Made by a program: the position numbers and the translations under genes | Notes under the pieces: generated by a model | What the model saw: the letters and a program-made list of their open reading frames with translations, nothing else | Databases searched by the model: none | What the model was told of the DNA's origin: nothing | From: an uncultured Alphaproteobacteria bacterium | GTDB taxonomy: Bacteria > Pseudomonadota > Alphaproteobacteria > HIMB59 > GCA-002718135 | Direction: 5' to 3' | Assembly: GCA_902587565.1 (NCBI GenBank) | Contig: CACILT010000001.1 | Span: 150,866 to 214,865 of the forward strand | DNA: 64,000 bases | Shown here: in pieces, positions 40,555 through 55,068 of the stretch | Position numbering within the stretch: the first letter of the stretch is position 1 | How the letters are laid out: each line of letters begins with the position of its first letter

Positions 40555-41764
40555 GATATTTTGAAAATACTAATGTTGCATTTGTACCACCAAAACCAAA
40601 ACTATTCGACATAACATGCTCAATTTCAACATCATTTTCTGTTTTTAAAAGAATATTACAATCCTTGGCACTATCATCAAGTTTATCAATATTAGCAGAA
40701 CCACTAATAAAATTATTTTTCATCATTAATAAACTATAAATTGCTTCATGCACACCAGTTGCTCCTAAAGAATGACCAGTCAAAGATTTTGTTGAGCTCA
40801 TTTTAGGAATATTTGAGCCAAAAACATTTTTGATTGCTTCTAATTCTTTTACGTCTCCTATTGGAGTGCTTGTTCCATGTGTATTTATATAATTAATTTT
40901 TCCATCAATATTTTTTAATGCTTGCTTCATGCATCTTTCTGCTCCTTCTCCAGAAGGCTGTACCATATCGTATCCATCTGAGGTTGCTCCATATCCTGTT
41001 ATTTCACCATATATTTTAGCACCTCTTGCTTTTGCATGCTCTAATTCTTCAAGTACTAAAGTTCCACCCCCACCAGCAATTACAAATCCATCTCTATCTG
41101 CATCATATGCTCTTGATGATTTGTTTGGAGTAGAATTATATTTTGATGACAAAGCACCCATTGCATCAAATAAAATTGATAAAGTCCAATGAAGTTCTTC
41201 TCCTCCTCCAGCAAAAACAATATTTTGTTTTCCCATTTGAATTAGTTCGTATGCATTACCAATACAATGAGAACTTGTAGAACATGCTGAAGTAATTGAA
41301 TAGTTAACTCCTTTAATTTTAAAAGGAGTAGCAAGAGTTGCAGAATTTGTACTAGACATTGCTCTTGGTACCATAAATGGTCCAATTTTTTTTGAACCCG
41401 AACTCTTTCCAATTTCAGAAGACTTAAATAAATTTTGTGTAGATGGACCCCCTGAACCAACAATTATACCAGTCATTTCATTTGAAATATCACTACCTTC
41501 AAGCCCAGAGTCATCTATAGCATCTTTCATTGCAATATAGTTGTACGCTGCTCCATCACCCATAAACCTTAGTAATCTTCTATCAATTTCGTTACTAATA
41601 TCTATATTTGGTTTACCGTGCACAAGACTTCTAAAAGAAAACTCCTCATACTCTTCAGCACTCGTTATTCCAGATTTCAAATTTTTAAGACTGTCTATAA
41701 CATCCGATTGATTATTACCAATACATGATACTATACCTAAACCTGTTACTACTACTCTATTCAT
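40547..41764 (-). CDS. fabB: 3-oxoacyl-ACP synthase I
   Basis: [28 protein letters not shown] active-site Cys, [24 protein letters not shown]. Confidence 0.95.
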   Translation of the reverse strand: MNRVVVTGLGIVSCIGNNQSDVIDSLKNLKSGITSAEEYEEFSFRSLVHGKPNIDISNEIDRRLLRFMGDGAAYNYIAMKDAIDDSGLEGSDISNEMTGIIVGSGGPSTQNLFKSSEIGKSSGSKKIGPFMVPRAMSSTNSATLATPFKIKGVNYSITSACSTSSHCIGNAYELIQMGKQNIVFAGGGEELHWTLSILFDAMGALSSKYNSTPNKSSRAYDADRDGFVIAGGGGTLVLEELEHAKARGAKIYGEITGYGATSDGYDMVQPSGEGAERCMKQALKNIDGKINYINTHGTSTPIGDVKELEAIKNVFGSNIPKMSSTKSLTGHSLGATGVHEAIYSLLMMKNNFISGSANIDKLDDSAKDCNILLKTENDVEIEHVMSNSFGFGGTNATLVFSKYHA

Positions 41765-41767
41765 TAC

Positions 41768-42274
41768 TTATTTCTCAGGTGAAAATAAACCGACTTTCAT
41801 ATCTTTAGCTTCATAAATTGTTTCACCGTCGGCTTTCAAAACGCCGTCTCCAACTCCTAAAATTAATTTTCTTAGTATAAGTCTTTTAAGAGATATATGG
41901 TAGGTTACTTTTTTGACTTTTTGTAGTACCTGACCGGTAAACTTAACTTCACCCACTCCTAAAGCTCTACCTTTTCCTGGTTGGCCAAGCCATCCTAAAT
42001 AAAAACCAAGTAATTGCCACATAGCATCCAAACCTAAACAACCTGGCATTACCGGATCATCTTTAAAATGACATTCAAAAAACCATAAGTCTTCTTTTAT
42101 ATCTAATTCTGCAATAACCTCACCTTTAGAAAATTCTCCACCAGTCTCATTTATTGAAGTAATTCTATCAAACATTAACATAGGAGGCATTGGAAGTTGA
42201 GCATTCCCTTTTCCAAAAAGAACACCTTTTGCACAATCAATTAACTGATTGTAGGTAAATGAATTTTGTTTCAT
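41768..42274 (-). CDS. fabA: 3-hydroxydecanoyl-ACP dehydratase/isomerase
   Basis: [43 protein letters not shown]. Confidence 0.95.
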   Translation of the reverse strand: MKQNSFTYNQLIDCAKGVLFGKGNAQLPMPPMLMFDRITSINETGGEFSKGEVIAELDIKEDLWFFECHFKDDPVMPGCLGLDAMWQLLGFYLGWLGQPGKGRALGVGEVKFTGQVLQKVKKVTYHISLKRLILRKLILGVGDGVLKADGETIYEAKDMKVGLFSPEK

Positions 42275-42313
42275 AATTTTAATTAAACTTTTTTTATGTA
42301 TTTATCCATTATC

Positions 42314-43066
42314 TTAAACTGATTTTAAATAACAATCATGTTTACTTTTAATAACAATATTATCAATGCTTAATTTTTTTCCATCAGAGATTGTCATTAT
42401 ATTAGTTTCATCCTTTAAATTTAAATAATAATTAATTATTTTTTGAGCAGCAATTAAACCGGCTAATCCTGCAGAAATACCAGAAATACCTACTACACTA
42501 CACCTGGGAAGATCAACATCATCTTTGTTAGGAAATATACAATTTAAACATATGTGATTATTTTTGTTTGAATTATTGAAAAGAATTATTTGTAAATCGT
42601 GTCTCAATGCAGAGGAATATAAAAAATTGATTGAGTTTTTAAGACAATATTCATTTAATAATTTAGAACTTAACCAATCGTCAGTTGCATCAACAATTAT
42701 AGAACATTCTTTTAAAGAATTTAAATTTAAAGAATTAATATTTTTATCAATAGTATTAATTTTACATTCAGTATTGATTAATTTTAATTTATATTTTGCT
42801 ACATCAACCTTTTTTTTTCCAATATCATTTAAATTAAACAAAATTTGTCTGTTAAGATTACTTTTTTCAACAGTGTCTCCATCTACTATTAACAATTCTT
42901 TAATTCCAGAGTTTACTAAATATTGACTTAAAGGACATCCTATACCTCCCATACCCACAATACCAATTTTTATGTTAGATAATTTTTTTAAATTTTCTTC
43001 AGAAAATTCATTTAAAATAAATAACCTACTAAAAATTTTATATTCTTCCTCAGAGTAATTATTCAT
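42314..43066 (-). CDS. ThiF/MoeB/HesA family adenylyltransferase
   Basis: VGMGGIGCPLSQYLVNSGIKELLIVDGDTVEKSNLNRQILF; CLNC zinc cysteines. Confidence 0.9.
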   Translation of the reverse strand: MNNYSEEEYKIFSRLFILNEFSEENLKKLSNIKIGIVGMGGIGCPLSQYLVNSGIKELLIVDGDTVEKSNLNRQILFNLNDIGKKKVDVAKYKLKLINTECKINTIDKNINSLNLNSLKECSIIVDATDDWLSSKLLNEYCLKNSINFLYSSALRHDLQIILFNNSNKNNHICLNCIFPNKDDVDLPRCSVVGISGISAGLAGLIAAQKIINYYLNLKDETNIMTISDGKKLSIDNIVIKSKHDCYLKSV

Positions 43067-43070
43067 AACT

Positions 43071-44240
43071 CTATATAGTATTATAAATTTGTTTTATTAT
43101 TTGCTTTGCACAATTTACCTTTGTCATTTTCTTAAATTTTTTTATCTTGTTTTTTGTAATAATCGATATTCGATTATAGTCTGATCCAAAAACTTTATTC
43201 CTACTATCAATTTTATTGTAAACAATCATATCACATTTTTTGTCTACTAATTTTTTTTTGGCATTATTAATGCCCCCTGTTTCAGCTGCAAAACCTACTA
43301 AAAATTTAGGCCTTTGAGTTTTACTCTTTCCAATTTTTTCTAAAATATCAATATTCTTATAAAGACTGATACTTATTTTTTTATTTTTTTTAATCTTAGA
43401 TTTACTGATATTTTTATTTTTATAATCAGATACTGCAGCTGTAAAAATCCCTATATCAATTTTTGAAATTTTTCTAATTTTCTGATACATTTCATTTGCT
43501 GACTTTATTTGAATAAATTTCAAATTTGGTGGAGGGTCTAAATTTGTTGGTCCAGATATCAAGGTTACTTTTGCTCCAAATAAAACAAGTTGCGAAGCAA
43601 TTTCATATCCTTGTTTTCCAGAAGATTGATTTGAAATAAACCTAACTGGATCAATCATTTCAATTGTAGGTCCTGCAGTTACTAGACATTTTTTATCTTT
43701 TAATAAATTGATATTTTCTAATCTGCTTAAAATTCTATTTACTATATTTTTTGTGTTATCAATTCTGCCTAGACCAAATTCTCCACATTTTAGATTTCCA
43801 ACTTTTGGGCCAATAAATTCATGACCACTATCTTTTAATAATCTCACATTTTTTTGATTAATTTTATTATGCCACATAAAGCTATTCATTGCAGGAACAA
43901 ATAAAATCTTTTTATTTGAAGCAAGTAATGTATTAGAAGCTAAATTATCTCCATATCCATTAGTAAACTTTGCAATAGAATTGGCTGTAGCTGGGCACAC
44001 AACTATTATATCATTATCTCTTGATAAATTAATATGAAGCATCTTATTTTTTTTCTCATTTTCATCAGTAAATATTCTTTCTTTAAGTAATTTTTTTATA
44101 TCTGATATTTTTACATATTTTTTTGCTTCTTTAGTTAGAATGCAGCTAATTTTTACTTCATTATTATTGAGCAAAGTAATAATTTCTTTACATCTAGATG
44201 CAGCAATAGAGCCAGTTATAATTAACAAAATTTTATTCAT
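43071..44240 (-). CDS. coaBC: Phosphopantothenoylcysteine decarboxylase/synthase
   Basis: ITGSIAASRCKEII, VPAMNSFMW, VTAGPTIEMIDPVRFISNQSSGKQGYEIA. Confidence 0.94.
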   Translation of the reverse strand: MNKILLIITGSIAASRCKEIITLLNNNEVKISCILTKEAKKYVKISDIKKLLKERIFTDENEKKNKMLHINLSRDNDIIVVCPATANSIAKFTNGYGDNLASNTLLASNKKILFVPAMNSFMWHNKINQKNVRLLKDSGHEFIGPKVGNLKCGEFGLGRIDNTKNIVNRILSRLENINLLKDKKCLVTAGPTIEMIDPVRFISNQSSGKQGYEIASQLVLFGAKVTLISGPTNLDPPPNLKFIQIKSANEMYQKIRKISKIDIGIFTAAVSDYKNKNISKSKIKKNKKISISLYKNIDILEKIGKSKTQRPKFLVGFAAETGGINNAKKKLVDKKCDMIVYNKIDSRNKVFGSDYNRISIITKNKIKKFKKMTKVNCAKQIIKQIYNTI

Positions 44241-44971
44241 TTCAGTTTATAACCAGTATGTATTGCTACAATTCCGTTAAATAGGTTAATAGTCTCAACC
44301 TTAGTAAATCCGCAATCACGAAGATTTTTGCTAAGCTCTTCTTGTGATGGAAATAAATCAATACTTTCACTCAAATAGTTATAAGCATTCTTATCTTTAG
44401 CAACTATTTCTCCTAACAGAGGTATAATCTTTGATTTGTAAATTTTATATGAACTTGATATCACAGATGATTTAGGTGTACTAAATTCTAAGCAACAATA
44501 TTTACCACCGGGTTTAAGAACTCTGTAAGCCTCTTTTATAGATATTAAATAATCCGTCACATTTCTTAAACAGAAAGAAATAGTATATTTATCAAAAAAA
44601 TTATTTTCAAAATTTAATTTTTCAGCATTACCAATAAAATATTTTATATTTTTTTCTTTTTTTAATCTTTTTCTTCCTTCTAATAACATTTCTTCATTTA
44701 GATCTAAAAGATAAAGACTGGTTGGTAAATTCTCTTTTAAAATTTCGCTGGCAATATCACCAGAACCAGAACCAACATCTAAGATAATTTCATTTTCTTT
44801 TAGATCCACAGTCTCTACAAATCTTTTTTTCCATAATCGATGCATACCTAAACTCATTAAATCATTCATTATATCGTAGCTTGGAGCTACGCTAGAAAAT
44901 ACATCCTGAACAAGTTTAGTCTTTTGTTTTGAATTTACTTTTGTATAACCAAAATTATAATTTTTTTTCAT
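44237..44971 (-). CDS. ubiE: Ubiquinone/menaquinone biosynthesis methyltransferase UbiE
   Basis: VQDVFSSVAPSYDIMNDLMSLGMHRLWK. Internal ATG at 44971 (MKKNYNFGYTKV) preferred over the 45001 track start, which would overlap mutM. Confidence 0.93.
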   Translation of the reverse strand: MKKNYNFGYTKVNSKQKTKLVQDVFSSVAPSYDIMNDLMSLGMHRLWKKRFVETVDLKENEIILDVGSGSGDIASEILKENLPTSLYLLDLNEEMLLEGRKRLKKEKNIKYFIGNAEKLNFENNFFDKYTISFCLRNVTDYLISIKEAYRVLKPGGKYCCLEFSTPKSSVISSSYKIYKSKIIPLLGEIVAKDKNAYNYLSESIDLFPSQEELSKNLRDCGFTKVETINLFNGIVAIHTGYKLK

Positions 44972-44972
44972 T

Positions 44973-45791
44973 ATGCCAGAATTACCTGAAGTTGAAACCA
45001 CTGTTAAAGGACTTAGTGTAATATTGAATCAAAAAATATATAATGTCAAAATTCATACATCCAAACTGCGTTTTAAAATTCCTAATAATATAATTAATAT
45101 ACTACGTAACTCCAAGATAGCCAACTTAAGACGCATAGCAAAGTACATTATCATAGATTTAGATATAAATTATTCTTTAGTAATACATTTAGGAATGTCA
45201 GGAAGATTAAAAACTGTCTCATCGAACTACAAAAGAATAAAACATGATCATTTTATTCTATACTTTTTCAATAAAAAGAAACTTATTTATAATGATCCAA
45301 GGAAATTTGGATTTATAGACATAGTAAAGACCAAAGATTTACAAAAACAAAAGTATATTATGGGTTTAGGTATTGATGCGTTGAGTCCAAATCTTACAGC
45401 AGAAATGATATTTAATAAAATTTCAAAATCTGAAGTACCAATAAAGCAGATTTTGCTTAATCAGAAATTAATTGCTGGCATTGGTAATATTTATGCATCT
45501 GAAATACTATTTGATGCTAAAATCTCACCCCTAATATTGGGTAAGAAATTAGAAATTAGTCGCATTATGAAACTAATTAAATCCACAAGAAAAATTTTAA
45601 AGAAAGCAATACAATTTGGAGGTTCGAGTATACGAGATTATAGATCTACTGATGGCACTTTAGGGAATTTTCAATCTAATTTTAAAGTATATAATAAAGA
45701 AGGAAAAAAAATTGGCAATGACAGGGTTAAAAAGATTGTTCAATATGGTAGATCTACGTTTTATTGCCCAAAACTTCAAAATAATAATTAA
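44973..45791 (+). CDS. mutM: Formamidopyrimidine-DNA glycosylase
   Basis: MPELPEVETTVKGL; LIAGIGNIYASEILF. C-terminus ends YGRSTFYCPKLQNNN. Confidence 0.93.
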   Translation: MPELPEVETTVKGLSVILNQKIYNVKIHTSKLRFKIPNNIINILRNSKIANLRRIAKYIIIDLDINYSLVIHLGMSGRLKTVSSNYKRIKHDHFILYFFNKKKLIYNDPRKFGFIDIVKTKDLQKQKYIMGLGIDALSPNLTAEMIFNKISKSEVPIKQILLNQKLIAGIGNIYASEILFDAKISPLILGKKLEISRIMKLIKSTRKILKKAIQFGGSSIRDYRSTDGTLGNFQSNFKVYNKEGKKIGNDRVKKIVQYGRSTFYCPKLQNNN

Positions 45792-45843
45792 TCCAATAAT
45801 AAATATTAATTGACTTAATTTATTTTGAATTTATAGCACTCAT

Positions 45844-46104
45844 ATGGCTAACCATGTTTCTGCAAAAAAAAGATCAAGACAGAACAAAACTAGAAATACT
45901 GTTAATTCTCAATACTTAACTAAGTTTAGAAACGCTCTAAATAAATTTAATTCTTCTCTAGATACAAAAAATGAGGAAGAAATCCAAAAATCCTTTAGCA
46001 ATGTCAACTCAATAATGGCCAAAGCATCAAAAAAAGGGATTTTTAAAAAAGAATACATATCCAGAAAGTTATCCTCTTTATCAAAACAAATTTCAAAAAA
46101 ATAA
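45844..46104 (+). CDS. rpsT: 30S ribosomal protein S20
   Basis: MANHVSAKKRSRQNKTRNTVN; S20 size. Confidence 0.93.
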   Translation: MANHVSAKKRSRQNKTRNTVNSQYLTKFRNALNKFNSSLDTKNEEEIQKSFSNVNSIMAKASKKGIFKKEYISRKLSSLSKQISKK

Positions 46105-46183
46105 TTTATTTTTAAATTTTTTCACTTTTCTTCTTGCTAAAAATACTTAAAGGGTGTTCATTAAGTAATTAATTTGGTGATTT

Positions 46184-46218
46184 TAATTTTACGACTTTTG
46201 ATTTTTTTCGTAAAATTA
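46184..46218. repeat. 10-bp inverted repeat upstream of dnaA
   Basis: TAATTTTACG (46184-46193), 15-nt spacer, CGTAAAATTA (46209-46218); 32 nt before the dnaA ATG. Confidence 0.75.
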
Positions 46219-46249
46219 CATATTTAAAAAATCGTTTTGTTGGGGGAAA

Positions 46250-47644
46250 ATGGACAATACATCTACTACGTTTGAAGAAAGTAAATGGTTGTCTTTTAAA
46301 AAAAATCTAAAAAAAAATGTTGGTGATTCAGCTTTTAATAATTGGCTGAAACATCTAAATTATGTTTCACTTGAGGGAACAACAATTACTTTCTCCGTCC
46401 CTACAAAATTTTTACGTGATTGGATCGTTAACAATTACTCTGATAAGATAAAGAGTGAAGCTAAGAACCAAGCTGAAAAAGTAGATACAATTAAATTTGT
46501 TGTAAAACCAACAGGAGGAAGAATTGTACCCGGTACTACAAGAACACTAAAAAGTACTGATAATCATTGGAAATCTTCTATGGATTTAAGATCAAATCAA
46601 TCTTCAACATATCCTAACGAATTTGGAGCTCCACTTGATCCTCGTTTTACATTTGATAATTTTGTTGTTGGAAAGCCAAATGAGCTAGCATTTGCAGCTT
46701 CACAAAGAGTTTCTGAGTCAGAAAAAATCACTTTCAATCCACTGTTCTTGTGTGGTGGAGTGGGGTTAGGAAAAACACATCTAATGCACGCAATTGGCTG
46801 GAAAATAAAAGAGCGACAACCAGATAGAAAAGTAATCTATCTTTCTGCAGAAAAATTTATGTATCAATTTGTTAGAGCTTTACGATACAAAGATACTTCA
46901 GCTTTTAAGGAACAGTTCAGATCTATAGATGTGTTAATGATTGACGATGTTCAATTCATAAGTGGAAAAGATAATACACAAGAAGAATTTTTTCATACCT
47001 TCAATGCTTTAATTGAGCAAAATAAACAAATTGTAATTTCAGCTGATAAAACCCCAACAGATTTAGATGGTGTTCAGGAAAGATTAAAATCAAGACTTGG
47101 GTGTGGCCTAGTTGCAGATATTCATCCAACTACGTATGAATTGAGATTAGGTATATTAATTGAAAAAGCTCACAAAAGAGGTGTAGAAATACCTCCAAAA
47201 GTTTTAGAATTTCTTTCACATAGAATAATTTCTAATGTGAGAGAAATGGAAGGTGCTTTAAATAGATTAGTTGCACATGCTACATTAGTAGGTACTCCGA
47301 TATCTGTTGAAACTGCTCAATTAGTACTTCAAGATTTACTTAAGTCATCAAATAAAAAAATAACTATAGAAGAAATTCAAAAGAAGGTAGCTGAGCATTT
47401 TAATATTAGGATTACAGATATGCATTCACCCAGAAGATCTCGTTCTGTTGCTAGACCAAGACAAATTGCAATGTATTTAGCAAAATCTATAACATCAAGA
47501 TCTCTTCCTGAAATCGGTCGGAAATTTGGCGGCAGAGACCATACTACTGTAATGCATGCAGTAAAAAAAATTGAGGAATTGAAGTTATCTGATTTAAATT
47601 TTAATGAAGATTTAGAATTGTTAAAAAGACTTATAGATTCTTAA
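46250..47644 (+). CDS. dnaA: Chromosomal replication initiator DnaA
   Basis: NPLFLCGGVGLGKTHLMHAIGW, DVLMIDDVQFI, GRDHTTVMHAVKKIE. Confidence 0.98.
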   Translation: MDNTSTTFEESKWLSFKKNLKKNVGDSAFNNWLKHLNYVSLEGTTITFSVPTKFLRDWIVNNYSDKIKSEAKNQAEKVDTIKFVVKPTGGRIVPGTTRTLKSTDNHWKSSMDLRSNQSSTYPNEFGAPLDPRFTFDNFVVGKPNELAFAASQRVSESEKITFNPLFLCGGVGLGKTHLMHAIGWKIKERQPDRKVIYLSAEKFMYQFVRALRYKDTSAFKEQFRSIDVLMIDDVQFISGKDNTQEEFFHTFNALIEQNKQIVISADKTPTDLDGVQERLKSRLGCGLVADIHPTTYELRLGILIEKAHKRGVEIPPKVLEFLSHRIISNVREMEGALNRLVAHATLVGTPISVETAQLVLQDLLKSSNKKITIEEIQKKVAEHFNIRITDMHSPRRSRSVARPRQIAMYLAKSITSRSLPEIGRKFGGRDHTTVMHAVKKIEELKLSDLNFNEDLELLKRLIDS

Positions 47645-47668
47645 AACTATTTAACATATATTTGGTCA

Positions 47669-48784
47669 ATGAAATTTCAAATTCATCGCTCAAAATTTTT
47701 TAAAAGTTTATCCCATATTCAGGGTGTAGTTGATAAAAAAAATTCGCTTCCTATTTTATCCAATATTTTAATTGAAGCAGAGTCCAATAGATTATGCTTA
47801 TCCTCTACTGATATGGATATTTCTATTATTGAAGAAATGGATTGTAATATTCTTGAAGATGGATCCACAACTATAAATTCTCAAATTTTATACGATATTG
47901 TTAGAAAACTTGATGAAAATAGTGAAATTGAAGTAATATCCAATAATGGGAAACTGCTTACATTAAGAGCTAGTGGATCAAGATTTTCACTTGCATGTTT
48001 ACCAAAAGAAGATTTTCCCATAATTGAGAGAGAAAATTCTGGTATATCTGTTAAAATTAATTCTCAAATATTTCTTAAATTAATTAATAAGACTAAGTTT
48101 GCAATTTCAAATGAAGAAACACGATATTTTTTAAATGGATTATATTTTAGTATAAACAAAGATAAAGAAAAAAATATATTAACAATAGTAGGTACAGATG
48201 GGCACAGATTAGCAAAATTTAGTCACGAATTAAATCAAAATGTAGATGAGTTTTCTGGTGTTATTATTCCAAAAAAAACTATTTATGAATTATCAAAACT
48301 TTTATCTGAATTAGATGTAGATATAGAAATAGTTATTAGTCCAAACAAAATTATTTTCTATATTGATAATATCATATTACTTTCTAAACTTATAGACGGT
48401 AGTTTTCCTGATTACAAAAGGGTTATTCCAACTGATAATCAAAATATTATTAAAATAAATAGAGAAAACTTGTTAGCTGCAGTCGATAGAGTAAGCACTA
48501 TTGCTAACGAAAAATCTCCAGTTATCAAATTCAATTTTCTGAAAAATATGCTTAATTTGAATACTATTAATAATGAGAGTAGTACAGCTACTGAGGATCT
48601 AAAGCTAGATTATGATGGTGAAGTTATAGAGATTGGTTTTAATTCAAAATATATTATGGACATAGTTAATAATTTAGAAGATGAAAATATTTCTATGTAC
48701 TTAAAAGATAATATTTCACCAATAATTGCACAAGAAAATTCTAATTCAGATCTTGTTTATGTCCTAATGCCAATGAGAGTATAG
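47669..48784 (+). CDS. dnaN: DNA polymerase III beta clamp
   Basis: Position and LPILSNILIEAE, GTDGHRLA, VLMPMRV C-terminus. Confidence 0.96.
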   Translation: MKFQIHRSKFFKSLSHIQGVVDKKNSLPILSNILIEAESNRLCLSSTDMDISIIEEMDCNILEDGSTTINSQILYDIVRKLDENSEIEVISNNGKLLTLRASGSRFSLACLPKEDFPIIERENSGISVKINSQIFLKLINKTKFAISNEETRYFLNGLYFSINKDKEKNILTIVGTDGHRLAKFSHELNQNVDEFSGVIIPKKTIYELSKLLSELDVDIEIVISPNKIIFYIDNIILLSKLIDGSFPDYKRVIPTDNQNIIKINRENLLAAVDRVSTIANEKSPVIKFNFLKNMLNLNTINNESSTATEDLKLDYDGEVIEIGFNSKYIMDIVNNLEDENISMYLKDNISPIIAQENSNSDLVYVLMPMRV

Positions 48785-48787
48785 AAT

Positions 48788-52329
<3,542 letters not shown>

Positions 52330-52335
52330 TTTTTA

Positions 52336-53565
52336 ATGAATACAATTTTACTTGGTAACTTAATAAAGATTAGATGGATTGCAATTTTTGGTCAGGTCTT
52401 AGCAATATTTTTTGTTTCATTTGTAATAAAAATTCAAATTCCATTTTTCGAAACTTTATCAATAATTTTATTGTCAGTTGCAGTTAATTTTTATTCTTAT
52501 TATGAAGAAAGAAAAAATAAAAGTAATAGTAATACAAAAGCTTTCTCGTATTTATTATTTGATACATTACAATTAGGTTTTTTACTTTTTCTCACTGGTG
52601 GAATAATTAATCCATTTTCAATTTTAATTTTAGCACCAGTGATTACCTCAGCTTCCTATTTACCAGCACTAATGACAGTTATACTGTCAACAATATCAAT
52701 TTTTATTATAATATTATTAAATTTCTATTTTGTCCCACTTGATTTGGGCCCAAGATTTTTCTTACCAGAGATATATAGTTTTGGATTAATTTCAGCATTA
52801 ATTATTACAGTAATTTTCATAGCTATCTATGCTTATTTATTTGCAAGTTCCTCAAGGCAAATATCAAACGCATTATCAATTTCTAAACTCCAAATTTTAA
52901 ACCAAAAAAAAATGACCGAGGTAGGTTCTCTCAGTGCTGCGGCAGCTCATGAATTAGGAACTCCGCTAAATACAATCTTTTTAATTTTAAACGATTTACT
53001 AAAGGAAAAAAAATTAATTGAAGATAAAAATATTGCTAAAGATATTATACTTTTAAAATCACAAGCAGATAGATGTAAAGAAATATTACAAAGATTTTCT
53101 AAAAACCCTTTAAAATTGAAAGATAAATTTTTAGAAAAAGTTAAAATTTCTGATTTAATTAAAATAAACTTTGATAAATTTAACAAAAATAAAGAATTAA
53201 TATTAGAAATAAGTCCATCAAATTCTGAACCTGAAATAATTTATAAAGATGAAATACTGTATGCTTTAGGAAACATTATCCAAAATGCAATATTTTATTC
53301 AGTAAGTAAAATAAAAGTTAAATTGTATTATCAAAAATCAGTTGTTAATATTACAATTTCTGATGATGGTAATGGATTTTCTAAAGATATAATTGATAAA
53401 TTAGGCGAACCATATGTTTCAAAAAATAAACAGGGAATGGGACTTGGCATATTTATTGCAAAAAACTTGATTGAAAATATGGGCGGCAATATTGTTTATT
53501 ATAACTCTAAAGAAAATAATGCTATTGTTGAAATTACTTTTGATAACTCTATCTTAAATATATGA
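52336..53565 (+). CDS. regB: Redox sensor histidine kinase RegB/PrrB
   Basis: N-terminal TM domain, LSAAAAHELGTPLNTIFLI H-box, GMGLGIFIAKNLIE; paired with regA. Confidence 0.88.
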   Translation: MNTILLGNLIKIRWIAIFGQVLAIFFVSFVIKIQIPFFETLSIILLSVAVNFYSYYEERKNKSNSNTKAFSYLLFDTLQLGFLLFLTGGIINPFSILILAPVITSASYLPALMTVILSTISIFIIILLNFYFVPLDLGPRFFLPEIYSFGLISALIITVIFIAIYAYLFASSSRQISNALSISKLQILNQKKMTEVGSLSAAAAHELGTPLNTIFLILNDLLKEKKLIEDKNIAKDIILLKSQADRCKEILQRFSKNPLKLKDKFLEKVKISDLIKINFDKFNKNKELILEISPSNSEPEIIYKDEILYALGNIIQNAIFYSVSKIKVKLYYQKSVVNITISDDGNGFSKDIIDKLGEPYVSKNKQGMGLGIFIAKNLIENMGGNIVYYNSKENNAIVEITFDNSILNI

Positions 53566-54089
53566 ATATGAAATTATTAATTGTAGATGATGATCTGCCA
53601 TTTAGAGAAAGATTAACTAGATCTATGGAAAAAAAGGGATTTGAAGTTACTTCCTCCCCTGGTTTTAAAGATTCATTAACCAAAGTCAATCAGAGCAACT
53701 TTGATTATGCAGTGGTTGATATGAGATTGGAAGATGGATCTGGATTAGAATTAGTAAAAGAATTACAAAAAATAAGTCCAAAAACCAAATCTTTACTTTT
53801 AACGGGTTATGGCAATATTGCTACTGCCGTGGCTGCAATTAAATCTGGAGCTATAGATTACTTACCAAAGCCAGCTGAAATTGATCAGATCTATGATGCC
53901 TTAACTAATTCAAAAGAAGTTCTTCCACCACCACCCGAGAATCCAATGACTGCTGATAGAATTAGATGGGAACATATACAACGAGTGTTCATACAATGTA
54001 ACAGAAATGTTTCTGAAACTGCAAGAAGATTAAGAATGCACAGACGTACTCTACAGAGAATATTAAATAAACATGCTCCAAGAGAATAA
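53562..54089 (+). CDS. regA: Response regulator RegA/PrrA (ActR)
   Basis: MKLLIVDDDLPFRERLTRSMEKKGFEV, RNVSETARRLRMHRRTLQRILNKHAPRE Fis-type HTH. Confidence 0.93.
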   Translation: MNMKLLIVDDDLPFRERLTRSMEKKGFEVTSSPGFKDSLTKVNQSNFDYAVVDMRLEDGSGLELVKELQKISPKTKSLLLTGYGNIATAVAAIKSGAIDYLPKPAEIDQIYDALTNSKEVLPPPPENPMTADRIRWEHIQRVFIQCNRNVSETARRLRMHRRTLQRILNKHAPRE

Positions 54090-54110
54090 ATAATTAACTT
54101 TTTTTATATT

Positions 54111-55037
54111 CTATTTATTTTTAGTTACCTTAATAAATACATCTTCTAAATCTCCTTCTGATGTATTTATCTCTTTAAAATCCATTTTATTTTTATTCAA
54201 TATATCAATAATTTTTTTTATGTTTGTTTTATTTTTGTCATACCTTAGTTTCAAGATATTATTAGTAAGAATGGGTTTAAACTCATTTAACTGATTAGGA
54301 ACAAGTGGTTTTTTATCAAAAACAAATGAAACTGTTTTGGTAGATATAATACTTAGTAATTCATTCTTGGATCCCTCAATAATTATTTTACCATGATTTA
54401 TAATTGTAATATTATCACAAAGATTTTCTGCTTCTTCTAGATAATGTGTAGTTAAACACACAGTCTTTCCTTTTTTACTTATTTTTTTTATATAATCCCA
54501 AACTGATGTTCTAATGTCAATGTCTACACCAGCAGTAGGTTCATCCAAGATGATAATTTCTGGATTATGTACTAGAGCCTTTCCTATTAATAATCTTCTC
54601 CTCATACCTCCTGACAAGGTTCTAGCATACGCATTTCTTTGATCTGTTAATTTTAGATTTTCTAAAATTTCCTCAGTTATTCTTTTCCTTTTTGGTACAC
54701 CATATAAACCTGCTTGTAGTTCTAATAACTCTGCAGGAGAAAAAAAGGGGTCTATATTAAGTTCTTGGGGAACTATACCAATTTTAAATTTACTTAGTTT
54801 AGTATTTTTGTCTATATCAATACCACAAATACTGACGTTACCTGAATTTTTTTTAACTAAGCCTCCAAGCACATTAATAAATGTTGATTTTCCAGCACCA
54901 TTTGGACCCAATAAACCGTGAATTGTTCCTCTTTTGATAGAAATACTAAAATCTATCAAAGCTTTAACTTCCTGATTTTTTTTTAAGAAAGTTTTATTTA
55001 CATTTTTAGCTTCTATTGAATATTTATAATCTGACAT
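54111..55037 (-). CDS. ABC transporter ATP-binding protein (ABC-2 export type)
   Basis: GLLGPNGAGKSTFINVLGGLVKK, LSGGMRRRLLIGKAL, IILDEPTAGVD. Confidence 0.9.
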   Translation of the reverse strand: MSDYKYSIEAKNVNKTFLKKNQEVKALIDFSISIKRGTIHGLLGPNGAGKSTFINVLGGLVKKNSGNVSICGIDIDKNTKLSKFKIGIVPQELNIDPFFSPAELLELQAGLYGVPKRKRITEEILENLKLTDQRNAYARTLSGGMRRRLLIGKALVHNPEIIILDEPTAGVDIDIRTSVWDYIKKISKKGKTVCLTTHYLEEAENLCDNITIINHGKIIIEGSKNELLSIISTKTVSFVFDKKPLVPNQLNEFKPILTNNILKLRYDKNKTNIKKIIDILNKNKMDFKEINTSEGDLEDVFIKVTKNK

Positions 55038-55068
55038 TTTATTAGAATCTTATATATTTAAATTTACA

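Noticed and set aside
46104-46250. oriC in the dnaA upstream region
   Set aside because: No cluster of DnaA boxes could be seen; position near dnaA alone is not evidence in alphaproteobacteria. GC-skew analysis of the full genome would decide.
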